Shown here piece by piece: positions 19,331 to 27,090 of a stretch of DNA of 64,000 bases. The notes under the pieces were generated by a model, which saw only the letters and a program-made list of their open reading frames with translations, had not been told where the DNA came from and did not search any database. Within the stretch, counting starts at the first letter, position 1, and each line of letters starts with the position of its first letter. The position numbers and the translations under genes were made by a program. This stretch comes from Acinetobacter bereziniae LMG 1003 = CIP 70.12 (GTDB taxonomy: Bacteria; Pseudomonadota; Gammaproteobacteria; Pseudomonadales; Moraxellaceae). The DNA is taken from contig NZ_KB849756.1 of NCBI RefSeq assembly GCF_000368925.1, forward strand, positions 2,061,679 through 2,125,678, written 5' to 3'.

Positions 19331-21052
19331 CTATCCCACGACTTTATTGCGACCTTGTGCCTTTGCTTTAAATAAAGATGCATCCGCTTGCGCGAATAAA
19401 TCTTCCCAATTCTTTGCCCCTGTTGCTACGCCAATACTTACGGAAACATTCAAGTGATCTGTTGAAGGTGTATGATTAAATTTCAACTGGGAAACATCTG
19501 CCAAAATACTTTCAGCAATTTGCAACGCCCAATCCCACTCGACTTGATCAATTAAAATCAAAAACTCATCGCCACCAAAACGTACAATCAAATTTGACTG
19601 GGCAATATTGGCTTTTAGACACTGGGCAATTTCCACAATGACAGAATCGCCTAGGATATGCCCAAATTGATCATTCACATATTTAAAATTATCAATATCC
19701 ACCATGATTAGTGTGAGTTTTTCAAAACGTTCTGTTTGAGTGGCAATATTTTTTAAATAATCTTCTAATGCCAAACGATTCGAAACTCCGGTTAAAATGT
19801 CCGTATTGGCACTGTTCTGTAATTGAAATTCAAAAGCATCACGCTGTTTTAACATTTCTTTTAATTTATCAATGGCATCTTTCAATGTGTGCACTTCTTT
19901 ACTAGGAGCGGTAGAAACAGCGCCCATATAGTCACGCTCTTGAACTTGTGATAACTCTAAAATCATATTTCTAGCATAAATCAAAGGCTCAAAGAGTTTT
20001 TTCCTAGTATATAACATGGTAAAAATCGCCACAGCCAATGACAAAAGCGAGATAAATAATGTGATCAAAAACTGACGTTGCTCCGACTCCAATTGTGCTT
20101 GAGCACTCAACGCATGTGTTTCCAATAAATACTTTTGTAAGTCGATCACTGAATTGAATTTCCCAACCAAAACATCAGTCAACTGATTGGCTGTTAAAAA
20201 ATAAGCTTGCTGATGTGAACTTTCCTCAATTAAACGATTAACAGTCGGTAATCCTTGATCAATAAATTGGCTTTTTACTTGAGCGTATAAATGTAGATAT
20301 GCTGGCGTTTTTAAATTTTCCATTTGCATGGTATCCATCAAACGCCATAAGTATTTTACTTGCTCTTGAGTCTGTAGTGAGCGCGCTTTGTTATATTCAG
20401 GAATAGGCTCTGAAAAACTCAGTGGTGCCATAATATTGGAAGCCACACGCCCCGATTGATCTCGTAAATCCGCCAAGATCAATACGATAGATGCATAGTC
20501 CGTCACATCACTATTTATTTTTTTTGAGTCATTGATTAAGCGCTGTAACATGGCTCTACAGCTATCCCATGCAGCAAACATCCCCTGAATTGCTTGATCC
20601 ATTTGAACAGAAGTACGTTCTTTTGCAGGCAATGCCAAATAAGCATCGACCTTCCCCCGTGCGACAGCTAAATCATGTCTTAACTGTACATCCACCTGAT
20701 CCGCTAAAGCATTGAAGCCTGTCTGCCTTAAAGATTCGACAGTTAGATCAATTTGCCGATCCACCCCCTTACGATAATCTTGCAAGGCTTTCATATTTTC
20801 AGACAAATCTTGGGTTGAGCTCGACATTGCCTTATTCGTTGGTGCCCTTTCTCGTGATATTTTATTTGATGTTTCTGCAAAAATTTGTAAGGTTTGAATA
20901 TCGACTAAAATTCTCTTTGAACGAACATATTCTTGATAATTACTGATAATTTGAGGAACAGCGATCAATAAAACGGACAAAATAATGACTGACATAAGGA
21001 TAAGCAAACGGGTGCTTATTTGTTCTGATCGGAGTTCCTGCACCATCGTCAT
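19331..21052 (-). CDS. Membrane-bound diguanylate cyclase (GGDEF)
   Basis: 573 residues. A first membrane helix (about 15-38), a long helical periplasmic sensor region (about 40-325), a second helix (about 328-348), a linker and a GGDEF domain (about 400-570). The active site GGDEF (493-497) is intact, as is the metal-binding DIDNFKYVND. It should make c-di-GMP from two GTP. The allosteric inhibitory RxxD motif expected just before GGDEF is missing (AQSN stands there), so product inhibition may be absent. No EAL domain is present. Confidence 0.92.
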   Translation of the reverse strand: MTMVQELRSEQISTRLLILMSVIILSVLLIAVPQIISNYQEYVRSKRILVDIQTLQIFAETSNKISRERAPTNKAMSSSTQDLSENMKALQDYRKGVDRQIDLTVESLRQTGFNALADQVDVQLRHDLAVARGKVDAYLALPAKERTSVQMDQAIQGMFAAWDSCRAMLQRLINDSKKINSDVTDYASIVLILADLRDQSGRVASNIMAPLSFSEPIPEYNKARSLQTQEQVKYLWRLMDTMQMENLKTPAYLHLYAQVKSQFIDQGLPTVNRLIEESSHQQAYFLTANQLTDVLVGKFNSVIDLQKYLLETHALSAQAQLESEQRQFLITLFISLLSLAVAIFTMLYTRKKLFEPLIYARNMILELSQVQERDYMGAVSTAPSKEVHTLKDAIDKLKEMLKQRDAFEFQLQNSANTDILTGVSNRLALEDYLKNIATQTERFEKLTLIMVDIDNFKYVNDQFGHILGDSVIVEIAQCLKANIAQSNLIVRFGGDEFLILIDQVEWDWALQIAESILADVSQLKFNHTPSTDHLNVSVSIGVATGAKNWEDLFAQADASLFKAKAQGRNKVVG

Positions 21053-21280
21053 GACCCTATGGGAAGTAATGTCGAATGAATCTAAAAAATTTGGCTATAT
21101 TATAGGGTATCTGAATCAATTCTACCCAAGTATTTAAACTTCAGTCTGTTTATTGCATTCACTATACTATCGCTTTTACAGATAAGTGATATTGAAAATT
21201 AACATTTTACATATAAATAGATTATTCTTAAAATATAAAAATCAAATGAATTATCACATTTTGAAAATATACCCTTTTCA

Positions 21281-21316
21281 ATGCCCAGTTACCCCCAATA
21301 AACTGGGCATTTTTTT
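21281..21316 (+). terminator. Plus-strand terminator without an assigned gene
   Basis: Perfect 10-bp stem ATGCCCAGTT/AACTGGGCAT with a 10-base loop and a T-run on the plus strand only. No plus-strand gene precedes it. It may end a small plus-strand RNA (a TATACT -10-like box lies at 21163-21168), or it may serve the OXA gene from the other side, though there the T-run is missing. Confidence 0.6.
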
Positions 21317-21327
21317 AACTCATGCAT

Positions 21328-22158
21328 TTATCTTAAATAAAAAAATAGACCCAATTTGTCCAAAATACTTAAGGTTAATTGTTTACGTTCAGCTGGATCA
21401 TTACCTGCTTGCATGTTCATATTTAACGCAAATGCAGTCACCTTGCCATTGGGTTGTTCAACCCATCCCGTATACCAACCCACTTGAGGTTCAACATCCA
21501 TTCCCCAACCACTTTTAGCATACAGTTTACTGTCACCACGTCTCTCGATATAAAGCATATCTTTGACTTGTTGCTGTACATTTGAATCAAAAGGCAATTG
21601 CTTCATTGCCAGTTGATAGGCAAATTGAACTTCTTGTTCAGGGGAGATTTTTAAAGGACCCACCAACCAAAAATTATCGACTTGCTGACCAATCTCCGCA
21701 TTGCCAAAACCTACACGCTTCACTTCTTCACGCATCAATTCCAAGCCAATACGTCGAGCAAGCTCTTGATATACAGGAACAGCTGAAGCCTGCATCGCTT
21801 CTGCCAAAGTCATATCTTTTTCCCATGCTGAAAAAGCGCGCTTTTCACCATTCCAATGAAATACTTCAGTATTGGTTGCTTTTGCATTTTGCAAGCCAAT
21901 TAAAGCATTCAACATCTTAAATGTAGATGCAGGAATATATTCAGTCTTTGCTCGGCTTAGATCATTACCATAACTTTTTAGATGAATCCCATCATAAGTA
22001 ACAAACACAGCTTGAGTCTGTGCTTGATTAAATAATAAAGGAATCTCAGTTTCTCGCTCTGATATGACTGGGCGTTGTAGTTTTGAATCATAAACACAAC
22101 CTGAAAATGCCAAACTACTGAGGATGACACAAAATAAACCTTTCATTTTAAACTTCAT
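21328..22158 (-). CDS. Class D (OXA) beta-lactamase, Acinetobacter chromosomal type
   Basis: 276 residues from ATG 22158. A lipoprotein-type signal ends in AFSGC. All class D motifs are present: active-site STFK, SAV, FGN and KSG, plus the conserved region QVDNFWLVGPLKI. Such serine enzymes hydrolyse penicillins, and many Acinetobacter members weakly hydrolyse carbapenems. From memory, the start of the mature part and the C-terminal third (YAKSGWGMD, ALNMNMQAG) resemble OXA-58, while the middle (SAVPVYQELARRIGLELM, GFGNAEIGQQVDNFW) resembles OXA-23. The best start is weakly defined; ATG 22146 is also possible. I cannot assign an allele or predict resistance. Confidence 0.93.
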   Translation of the reverse strand: MKFKMKGLFCVILSSLAFSGCVYDSKLQRPVISERETEIPLLFNQAQTQAVFVTYDGIHLKSYGNDLSRAKTEYIPASTFKMLNALIGLQNAKATNTEVFHWNGEKRAFSAWEKDMTLAEAMQASAVPVYQELARRIGLELMREEVKRVGFGNAEIGQQVDNFWLVGPLKISPEQEVQFAYQLAMKQLPFDSNVQQQVKDMLYIERRGDSKLYAKSGWGMDVEPQVGWYTGWVEQPNGKVTAFALNMNMQAGNDPAERKQLTLSILDKLGLFFYLR

Positions 22159-22241
22159 GATATTGGTGACCTTAAATACCACTCTAACATGCTGAAAAAT
22201 TGAAATCGTAGAGATCATGGAAAAATATATTGTGCCAAGAA

Positions 22242-22259
22242 TGTAAGAAAATATTTACA
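22242..22259. promoter_or_regulatory. Palindrome resembling a GacA box, upstream of the OXA gene
   Basis: TGTAAG, six bases, then TTTACA: 11 of the 12 specified positions of TGTAAG-N6-CTTACA. It lies 84-101 bases upstream of the OXA start and overlaps the -35 of the plus-strand small RNA candidate. In AT-rich DNA this may be chance. Confidence 0.3.
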
Positions 22260-22282
22260 TGTGCAATATATTGGTGCATAAT
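22254..22282 (+). promoter_or_regulatory. Sigma70-type promoter for small RNA candidate 1
   Basis: TTTACA (22254-22259), a 17-base spacer, CATAAT (22277-22282): 5/6 matches in each box at the ideal distance. The spacer holds an NtrC-like palindrome and the -10 lies inside GGTGCATAATGCACC. Confidence 0.5.
22263..22277. promoter_or_regulatory. NtrC-like box
   Basis: GCAATATATTGGTGC, one mismatch from GCAC-N7-GTGC. It is placed in the spacer of the plus-strand promoter, where a bound regulator would block RNA polymerase, and about 135-150 bases before the plus-strand sigma54-like site. Confidence 0.4.
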
Positions 22283-22288
22283 GCACCT

Positions 22289-22388
22289 CATTAGGGCAAT
22301 AATTAGGTTTTCCTCAGCAGAAACTTTAGCTTTGCTCCAGATTTTGGCGAAAAATCCCAGTTTTCTTTGAAAATTGGGATTTTTTTTG
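22289..22388 (+). ncRNA. Candidate small RNA 1 (about 100 nt)
   Basis: There is no open frame of note, but a good promoter (22254-22282) precedes it and a strong intrinsic terminator ends it: a 12-bp stem (22353-22364 with 22370-22381, one G-T pair) followed by a T-run to 22387. Size and layout are those of a trans-acting small RNA. No known RNA family is recognised. It runs antisense to the long leader region of the OXA gene. Confidence 0.5.
22353..22387 (+). terminator. Intrinsic terminator of small RNA candidate 1
   Basis: Stem AATCCCAGTTTT/AAAATTGGGATT, loop CTTTG, then a run of Ts. The minus strand also shows five Ts after the stem, so it may work both ways. Confidence 0.75.
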
Positions 22389-22403
22389 GCAAAAATCATG
22401 CCA
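22388..22403. promoter_or_regulatory. Sigma54-type -24/-12 site, near-palindromic
   Basis: On the minus strand it reads TGGCATGATTTTTGCC: GG and GC are separated by exactly 10 bases and it fits TGGCAYR-N4-TTGC. On the plus strand the register one base left (22387-22402) reads TGGCAAAAATCATGCC, also with the 10-base distance but a poorer -12 half. The minus-strand start would be near 22377, with the OXA gene next downstream. Confidence 0.45.
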
Positions 22404-22429
22404 ACCCTATCTTAGATAGGTTAAGTTTA

Positions 22430-22444
22430 GCACTATATTGGTGC
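22430..22444. promoter_or_regulatory. NtrC box (glnA-type)
   Basis: GCACTATATTGGTGC fits GCAC-N7-GTGC exactly and, as I recall, equals one of the NtrC sites of the E. coli glnA promoter. It lies about 52-66 bases upstream of the start predicted from the minus-strand sigma54-like site. Confidence 0.5.
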
Positions 22445-22493
22445 GAAATTTCTCCCCCTACCTGATTTGATGAAAATTTATTGATTTTTAAAC

Positions 22494-22574
22494 AAAAAAA
22501 AGCCCAACCTTGGGGAAAGCTGGGCATATAAACTGCGAATTTAAAAAAACTCATTGAATAGCAATGAACTTTAT
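22494..22574 (-). ncRNA. Candidate small RNA 2 (about 80 nt)
   Basis: A minus-strand promoter TTTACA (22609-22604), 17-base spacer, GATAAT (22586-22581) predicts a start near 22574. The RNA would hold a small hairpin (22551-22567, CATTG/CAATG) and end in a terminator, stem GCCCA/TGGGC with inner pairs (22502-22525) and an eight-base U-run. No frame with coding character is present. It faces small RNA candidate 1 tail to tail. Confidence 0.5.
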
Positions 22575-22580
22575 AGACTT

Positions 22581-22609
22581 ATTATCTAAAATCCATCACA
22601 CTTTGTAAA
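22581..22609 (-). promoter_or_regulatory. Sigma70-type promoter for small RNA candidate 2
   Basis: TTTACA, 17 bases, GATAAT on the minus strand: 5/6 matches in both hexamers with ideal spacing. Confidence 0.5.
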
Positions 22610-22985
22610 ACCTATTAAATTGATCGGATATAGAAATATTATCGTTTTTACTAATAATTGCGCCACAGCTAACACTTTATTAAATAAAATGAATATTAAA
22701 TCACATATTTTATGCCAGCTAAGCAGATTTTAATGACATTTTCTTGACATTGATTGCAAAAAAACCATCGAAAATACAAATTAACAACAGAATACAATAG
22801 AAAAAACAAATCAATAAAATTCGTATTTTGCCATCCTTTTTTTAATAAATATTACTGCTCTTTAGTTTTATTTACTTGTTCTGATTAAACTTTTTCTAAG
22901 GTTGACTTGAAGCTAAACAAATGTTCGTTTTTTAAACAGTGTTTTTTTCATGTATCTGCTTTGTAAACATACGTCTTAAACATCA

Positions 22986-23013
22986 TTGACTTAATATCTT
23001 GTTACAATACAAT
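22986..23013 (+). promoter_or_regulatory. Promoter of omp33-36
   Basis: TTGACT (22986-22991), 16-base spacer, TACAAT (23008-23013): 5/6 in both boxes. It predicts a start near 23020 and a short leader of about 32 bases, as expected for a strongly expressed porin gene. Confidence 0.7.
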
Positions 23014-23051
23014 GCCGTGTGTTTCACCAATTTCTCCTATTGGAAAAGATT

Positions 23052-23936
23052 ATGAAAAAACTCGGTTTAGCCACTGCTCTATTATTAGCCATGACCGGCG
23101 CACAAGCATACCAATTTGAAGTTCAAGGTCAATCAGAGTATATCGATACAACTGAAAATGACAAAGACTTCACTGGTGGTCTTCAAGGTACTTTCTACTT
23201 CAAAAATGTTGACTCTTCTAAAGGTCCTTTGGCTGAAGCAGCGTTCTTAAACCAAGCTTCTAACGTATCTTTAGCGTACAACTATGGCGAATTAGATGCT
23301 GGCGTAACTGCACACAACTATGGCGCTAAAGCTGAAGCTTATGTTCCAACACCATATGTTCCTGCTTATGCAAGCGTATCTTATAGCCACACAATTCTTG
23401 ATGGCAAACACGGCTTATCTAACGATCAAGGCGACCGTTTTGCTTTAGAATTAGGTGCTTTACCTACTCAAAACTTCTTGGTTGCAGTTGGTTATACCAA
23501 CGTTGCTGACCAAGTTGCTTTAGATGCATTCAATGTAATGGGTAACGGTGTTGCTAAAGCAACTGCTGAAGCTGCAACAATTGGTGAAGATCAAGACGCA
23601 ATCACTGCACGTGCTAAATACGTTGGTGGTATTGACGGTACGAACATGTCTTTAGCATTTGAATCAGGCATTATCTATGGTGATGCAACTGCATACCAAT
23701 TCAAAACTGATTTCTATTTGAACCCACAATTAAGCATTGGTGCTTCTTACGCAGCTTCTAGCTACGAAGGTTCTCCAGATTCAGCTTGGGGTGCGAACGT
23801 AAACTACTTCATCACTCCTGCGATTGCAGTTGGTGCAAGCTATGTAAATGCAAACTACGAAGCGAAGAAAGAACAAGCTATCTCTTACTTTGGTGATACG
23901 CAAACTGTTGGCTTAAACGCTAAATTCCGTTTCTAA
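23052..23936 (+). CDS. Outer membrane porin Omp33-36
   Basis: 294 residues from ATG 23052 (GGAAAAG upstream). Signal peptide MKKLGLATALLLAMTGAQA, then a beta-barrel pattern ending in the usual C-terminal phenylalanine (KFRF). The N-terminus and several strands read almost as the A. baumannii Omp33-36 porin, a water channel also known as a virulence and fitness factor whose loss accompanies carbapenem resistance. Codon use is that of a highly expressed gene. It lies next to the OXA beta-lactamase gene, read outward from the shared intergenic region. Confidence 0.93.
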   Translation: MKKLGLATALLLAMTGAQAYQFEVQGQSEYIDTTENDKDFTGGLQGTFYFKNVDSSKGPLAEAAFLNQASNVSLAYNYGELDAGVTAHNYGAKAEAYVPTPYVPAYASVSYSHTILDGKHGLSNDQGDRFALELGALPTQNFLVAVGYTNVADQVALDAFNVMGNGVAKATAEAATIGEDQDAITARAKYVGGIDGTNMSLAFESGIIYGDATAYQFKTDFYLNPQLSIGASYAASSYEGSPDSAWGANVNYFITPAIAVGASYVNANYEAKKEQAISYFGDTQTVGLNAKFRF

Positions 23937-23957
23937 TAACTTAGAAATCGAATCTGT

Positions 23958-23985
23958 AAAAAAGGACTCTCACGAGTCCTTTTTT
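23958..23985. terminator. Bidirectional terminator between omp33-36 and betT
   Basis: Perfect 12-bp stem AAAAAAGGACTC/GAGTCCTTTTTT with loop TCAC; T-runs on both strands serve the two convergent genes. Confidence 0.9.
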
Positions 23986-24005
23986 ATTGCTTGAAGATAA
24001 ATAAC

Positions 24006-25973
24006 TTAGCTTCTCAGCACATTTAAAAAATGCAAGTGACGTTCATATTGATCAATGATGTCTTGAATCAAGTCTTCCTGTGTCCACTCCATCACATCAT
24101 AGTTCTGACCGCCCTCTCTTAAAAATACTTCAGCTTGATAAAAGTCATCTGTTTGTTGATGCTGTTCATTCATCATAAAGCTGGGTGCAACCATTTCCCG
24201 CACCATTACTTTATAAATAAAATTTAGTTCGTCATGATGATCTACACTCAACTGAACACCATCTTCCAATTCTTTGATGACGACATTCAAATGACGGCGT
24301 TTGAATTCAAAACGAATACTTTCAAAAGCTTTAATCACATGAGATTGGATATATTCATGCACCTCAGCTTGTGTATGCGGATAATGCATAATTAAGCCTA
24401 GACGTTGTTGCCAACTTCGTGGGTTTTGTACAGCTCTTGGAGTAATTCTTGCGACTTGTAAAGCTTGCATTTTGGTCACATCCACACGAAGTGCTTTCAC
24501 TAAGCCCCAACATAACAACAGCATAATAAATGTGAATGGCAATGCACTCATCATTGTCGCAGATTGTAATGCACTAAGCCCACCCACCATTAATAGAATG
24601 ATCGAAAGTACTGCCATTAAAATGGTCCAAAACAAACGTTGCCAAGTCGGTGAATTATCAGACTTTGCTGTGAGATAGTCGGTAACCAATGCACCAGAAT
24701 CTGCTGAGGTGACAAAAAATAGAACCACAAGTACCGTCGCGATTAGACTTGAGATTCCTGCGAAAGGTAAATGAGCGAGGAATTCAAACAATGCCACTGA
24801 AGAATCTTTTTGCACAGCAGCCATCAAACTGTCTTGCCCCTGTTGCAAAATACTGAATAATGCAGCATTACCAATAAAGCCCATCCAGATCAGGGTAAAA
24901 CCTGTCGGAATCAGCAAAACGCCAACAATAAACTCTCGAATGGTACGCCCTTTCGAAACACGGGCAATAAACATCCCCACAAATGGTGACCATGAAATCC
25001 ACCATGCCCAATACACAATGGTCCACCCACCGATCCAACCATTGGATTGATAGGCATATAAATTAAAGGTCATGGTGAATAAATTAGAGATGTATTGTCC
25101 AGCATTTTGAATTGTGGCTTGTAAAATATAAACACTTGAACTGGCGAGAAAAATAAAAACAAGGAGTAGCAAAGCCAAAACCAGATTCAGCTCAGAAAGT
25201 CTTTTAATTCCTTTATCCAAGCCTAAAAATACGGACAGTGACGCAAGTGTACTGACGATGATGATCAATATAATTTGCGTTGTAATATTACTTTCCCAGC
25301 CGAATAAATAGCTCAAGCCAGAGTTAATTTGGGTTACACCGAAACCTAAAGTCGTGGCAACACCAAATACCGTACCAATGGTCGCAAAGGTATCCACGGC
25401 ATCACCAATAGGTCCATAAATCCTGCGTCCAATAATTGGATATAGGCCCGAACGGACTTTTAGTGGTAAATGATAACGGAAAGCAAAATAAGCCAGTGTT
25501 AGACCAACCACAGCATAGATCGCCCAAGCGTGTAAACCCCAATGGAAAAAGGTAATTCTCATCGCTTGTTGCGCAGAGTCAATACTTTGGGGATCTCCAG
25601 TAGGTGGGTTGACATAGTGCATGACTGGTTCAGCCACACTAAAGAACATCAAACCGATGCCCATACCAGCGGTAAACAGCATGGCAAACCATGACCCATT
25701 GCTATATTCAGGCTGACTGTGATCTGGACCGAGTTTAATTTTGCCCATCTCAGAAAAGGCAATAAAAATAAGCAAAATTAAAAAAATTGCGACAGACAAA
25801 ACATAGAACCAGCTAAATGAATCCGTGATCCATTTATTCATTTGCGTGGTCATCAGTTCAAAGGCATTAGGTGCAAAGATAACCACCGCTAAAAACAGCG
25901 CAATTATTCCAACAGTGCTCAAGAAAACATTTGGATTGATATTGTCAAACCAAGTGATTTTTTTGGAAGGCAT
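24006..25973 (-). CDS. betT: BCCT-family choline/betaine transporter (BetT-like)
   Basis: 655 residues: 12 membrane helices (about 10-500) plus a long hydrophilic C-terminal domain (about 510-655), the size class of osmotically regulated BetT. The substrate-box tryptophans appear in the segment WTIVYWAWWISWSPFVGMFIARVSKG, and GMGIGLMFF is the family glycine-rich helix. It imports choline for glycine betaine synthesis under osmotic stress. No betIBA genes are next to it. GGGGGAAAT gives a good ribosome binding site. Confidence 0.9.
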   Translation of the reverse strand: MPSKKITWFDNINPNVFLSTVGIIALFLAVVIFAPNAFELMTTQMNKWITDSFSWFYVLSVAIFLILLIFIAFSEMGKIKLGPDHSQPEYSNGSWFAMLFTAGMGIGLMFFSVAEPVMHYVNPPTGDPQSIDSAQQAMRITFFHWGLHAWAIYAVVGLTLAYFAFRYHLPLKVRSGLYPIIGRRIYGPIGDAVDTFATIGTVFGVATTLGFGVTQINSGLSYLFGWESNITTQIILIIIVSTLASLSVFLGLDKGIKRLSELNLVLALLLLVFIFLASSSVYILQATIQNAGQYISNLFTMTFNLYAYQSNGWIGGWTIVYWAWWISWSPFVGMFIARVSKGRTIREFIVGVLLIPTGFTLIWMGFIGNAALFSILQQGQDSLMAAVQKDSSVALFEFLAHLPFAGISSLIATVLVVLFFVTSADSGALVTDYLTAKSDNSPTWQRLFWTILMAVLSIILLMVGGLSALQSATMMSALPFTFIMLLLCWGLVKALRVDVTKMQALQVARITPRAVQNPRSWQQRLGLIMHYPHTQAEVHEYIQSHVIKAFESIRFEFKRRHLNVVIKELEDGVQLSVDHHDELNFIYKVMVREMVAPSFMMNEQHQQTDDFYQAEVFLREGGQNYDVMEWTQEDLIQDIIDQYERHLHFLNVLRS

Positions 25974-26142
25974 ATTTCCCCCAGGTTTTTATATTAAAAG
26001 GACAGACGTATTAAAGTCAAAAAAGGCATTCACAATAGTGAAAAAAGACGAATCCCGTAGAACAGCGATTAGATTCAGCACACATTATAATTTAAATTAA
26101 TATTTTCAACAATTTAGCAAATGTAACAAGATAGTTTTCACG

Positions 26143-26820
26143 TTATTTTGGTTTATTTTCAATATATTGCAGTGCAATCATACGTGAAACGATCAGCGCA
26201 AAATACATCACACCACAAAACATTTGCAACATCGAAATCACACGTGCTGCGGGTGCAACAGGGATCAAATCCGACAATCCAGTTGCAGATTGCAAACTAA
26301 AACTAATAAACAATAAATCCAGCCAAGACTGATAATCCGCAACATGATTGGGGTTTTGAAAGCTTTGTGGAACCAATAATTGGCAAATACTGTATAAAAA
26401 GGCAAAGCCCCAAGCAATCAGGGTAAAAACTGCCCCAGCAGCAAATAACTCATCTTTGGTAAGGTAACGGTCTGCAAACATATAACGGATCAGTCCATAA
26501 GCAGCACAAAAATATGCTGCTGCTTCAAAAGCATGGGCGATAATTTGCAAAGTAACGGAATGAAAACCGATCAGCATCAAAAAAGATAACGAAAAAGCCC
26601 CCAACACAAAGCTTAACCCAAGCACGGTAAATGTTGGTGTTTGTCGTATTACCTTGGCAATGATCAACAATGCAGACACCCCAAGCAGCCATGTAAGAAT
26701 TTGATAGCTTCTACTGGCATTGGTGTACACAGACAAAACCAAAATCAGCAATTGCACCAATAATAGCCATGCCGAAGGCAATTGCTTGAATCCTTTCCAA
26801 AATTCGACGATTGATTGCAT
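26143..26820 (-). CDS. Ion-channel family (two-helix pore) membrane protein
   Basis: 225 residues, about six hydrophobic helices. Near the C-terminus a pore loop fits the Ion_trans_2 family: the segment SLQSATGLSDLIPVAPAAR stands where potassium channels have T-V-G-Y-G-D followed by a proline/arginine turn. The filter is therefore degenerate (TGLSD), so potassium selectivity should not be assumed. It is a single gene between betT and actP. Confidence 0.75.
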   Translation of the reverse strand: MQSIVEFWKGFKQLPSAWLLLVQLLILVLSVYTNASRSYQILTWLLGVSALLIIAKVIRQTPTFTVLGLSFVLGAFSLSFLMLIGFHSVTLQIIAHAFEAAAYFCAAYGLIRYMFADRYLTKDELFAAGAVFTLIAWGFAFLYSICQLLVPQSFQNPNHVADYQSWLDLLFISFSLQSATGLSDLIPVAPAARVISMLQMFCGVMYFALIVSRMIALQYIENKPK

Positions 26821-27044
26821 AAATAATTTCTGGTTATTGTTTTAAAACTTCAAATTAACATATTCATTCAATTTGATAAATTGTTTAAATTTTACCTTAT
26901 TGTTCAATCTATAAATTGAGATAATTCATCCTATTTATAACATGCTAAATCGTGCGCTTTTCAAGCTTTATTTCTACTCTAAATTATTCAAGCACCTAGT
27001 CCTGTTATAAAAGGGACATGAAGGCTTTCAAATTGAAAACCCAT

Positions 27045-27072
27045 AAAAAAACACCTTCGAAAAGGTGTTTTT
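27045..27072. terminator. Terminator of the yjcH-actP operon
   Basis: Stem AAAAACACCTT/AAGGTGTTTTT with loop CGAA; T-runs on both strands, 18 bases after the actP stop. Confidence 0.85.
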
Positions 27073-27090
27073 GAGTTGATTCGAAATCAA

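Noticed and set aside
22184..22399. 71-codon minus-strand frame before the OXA gene
   Set aside because: It overlaps terminators and promoter boxes and has no start site; the RNA reading fits better.
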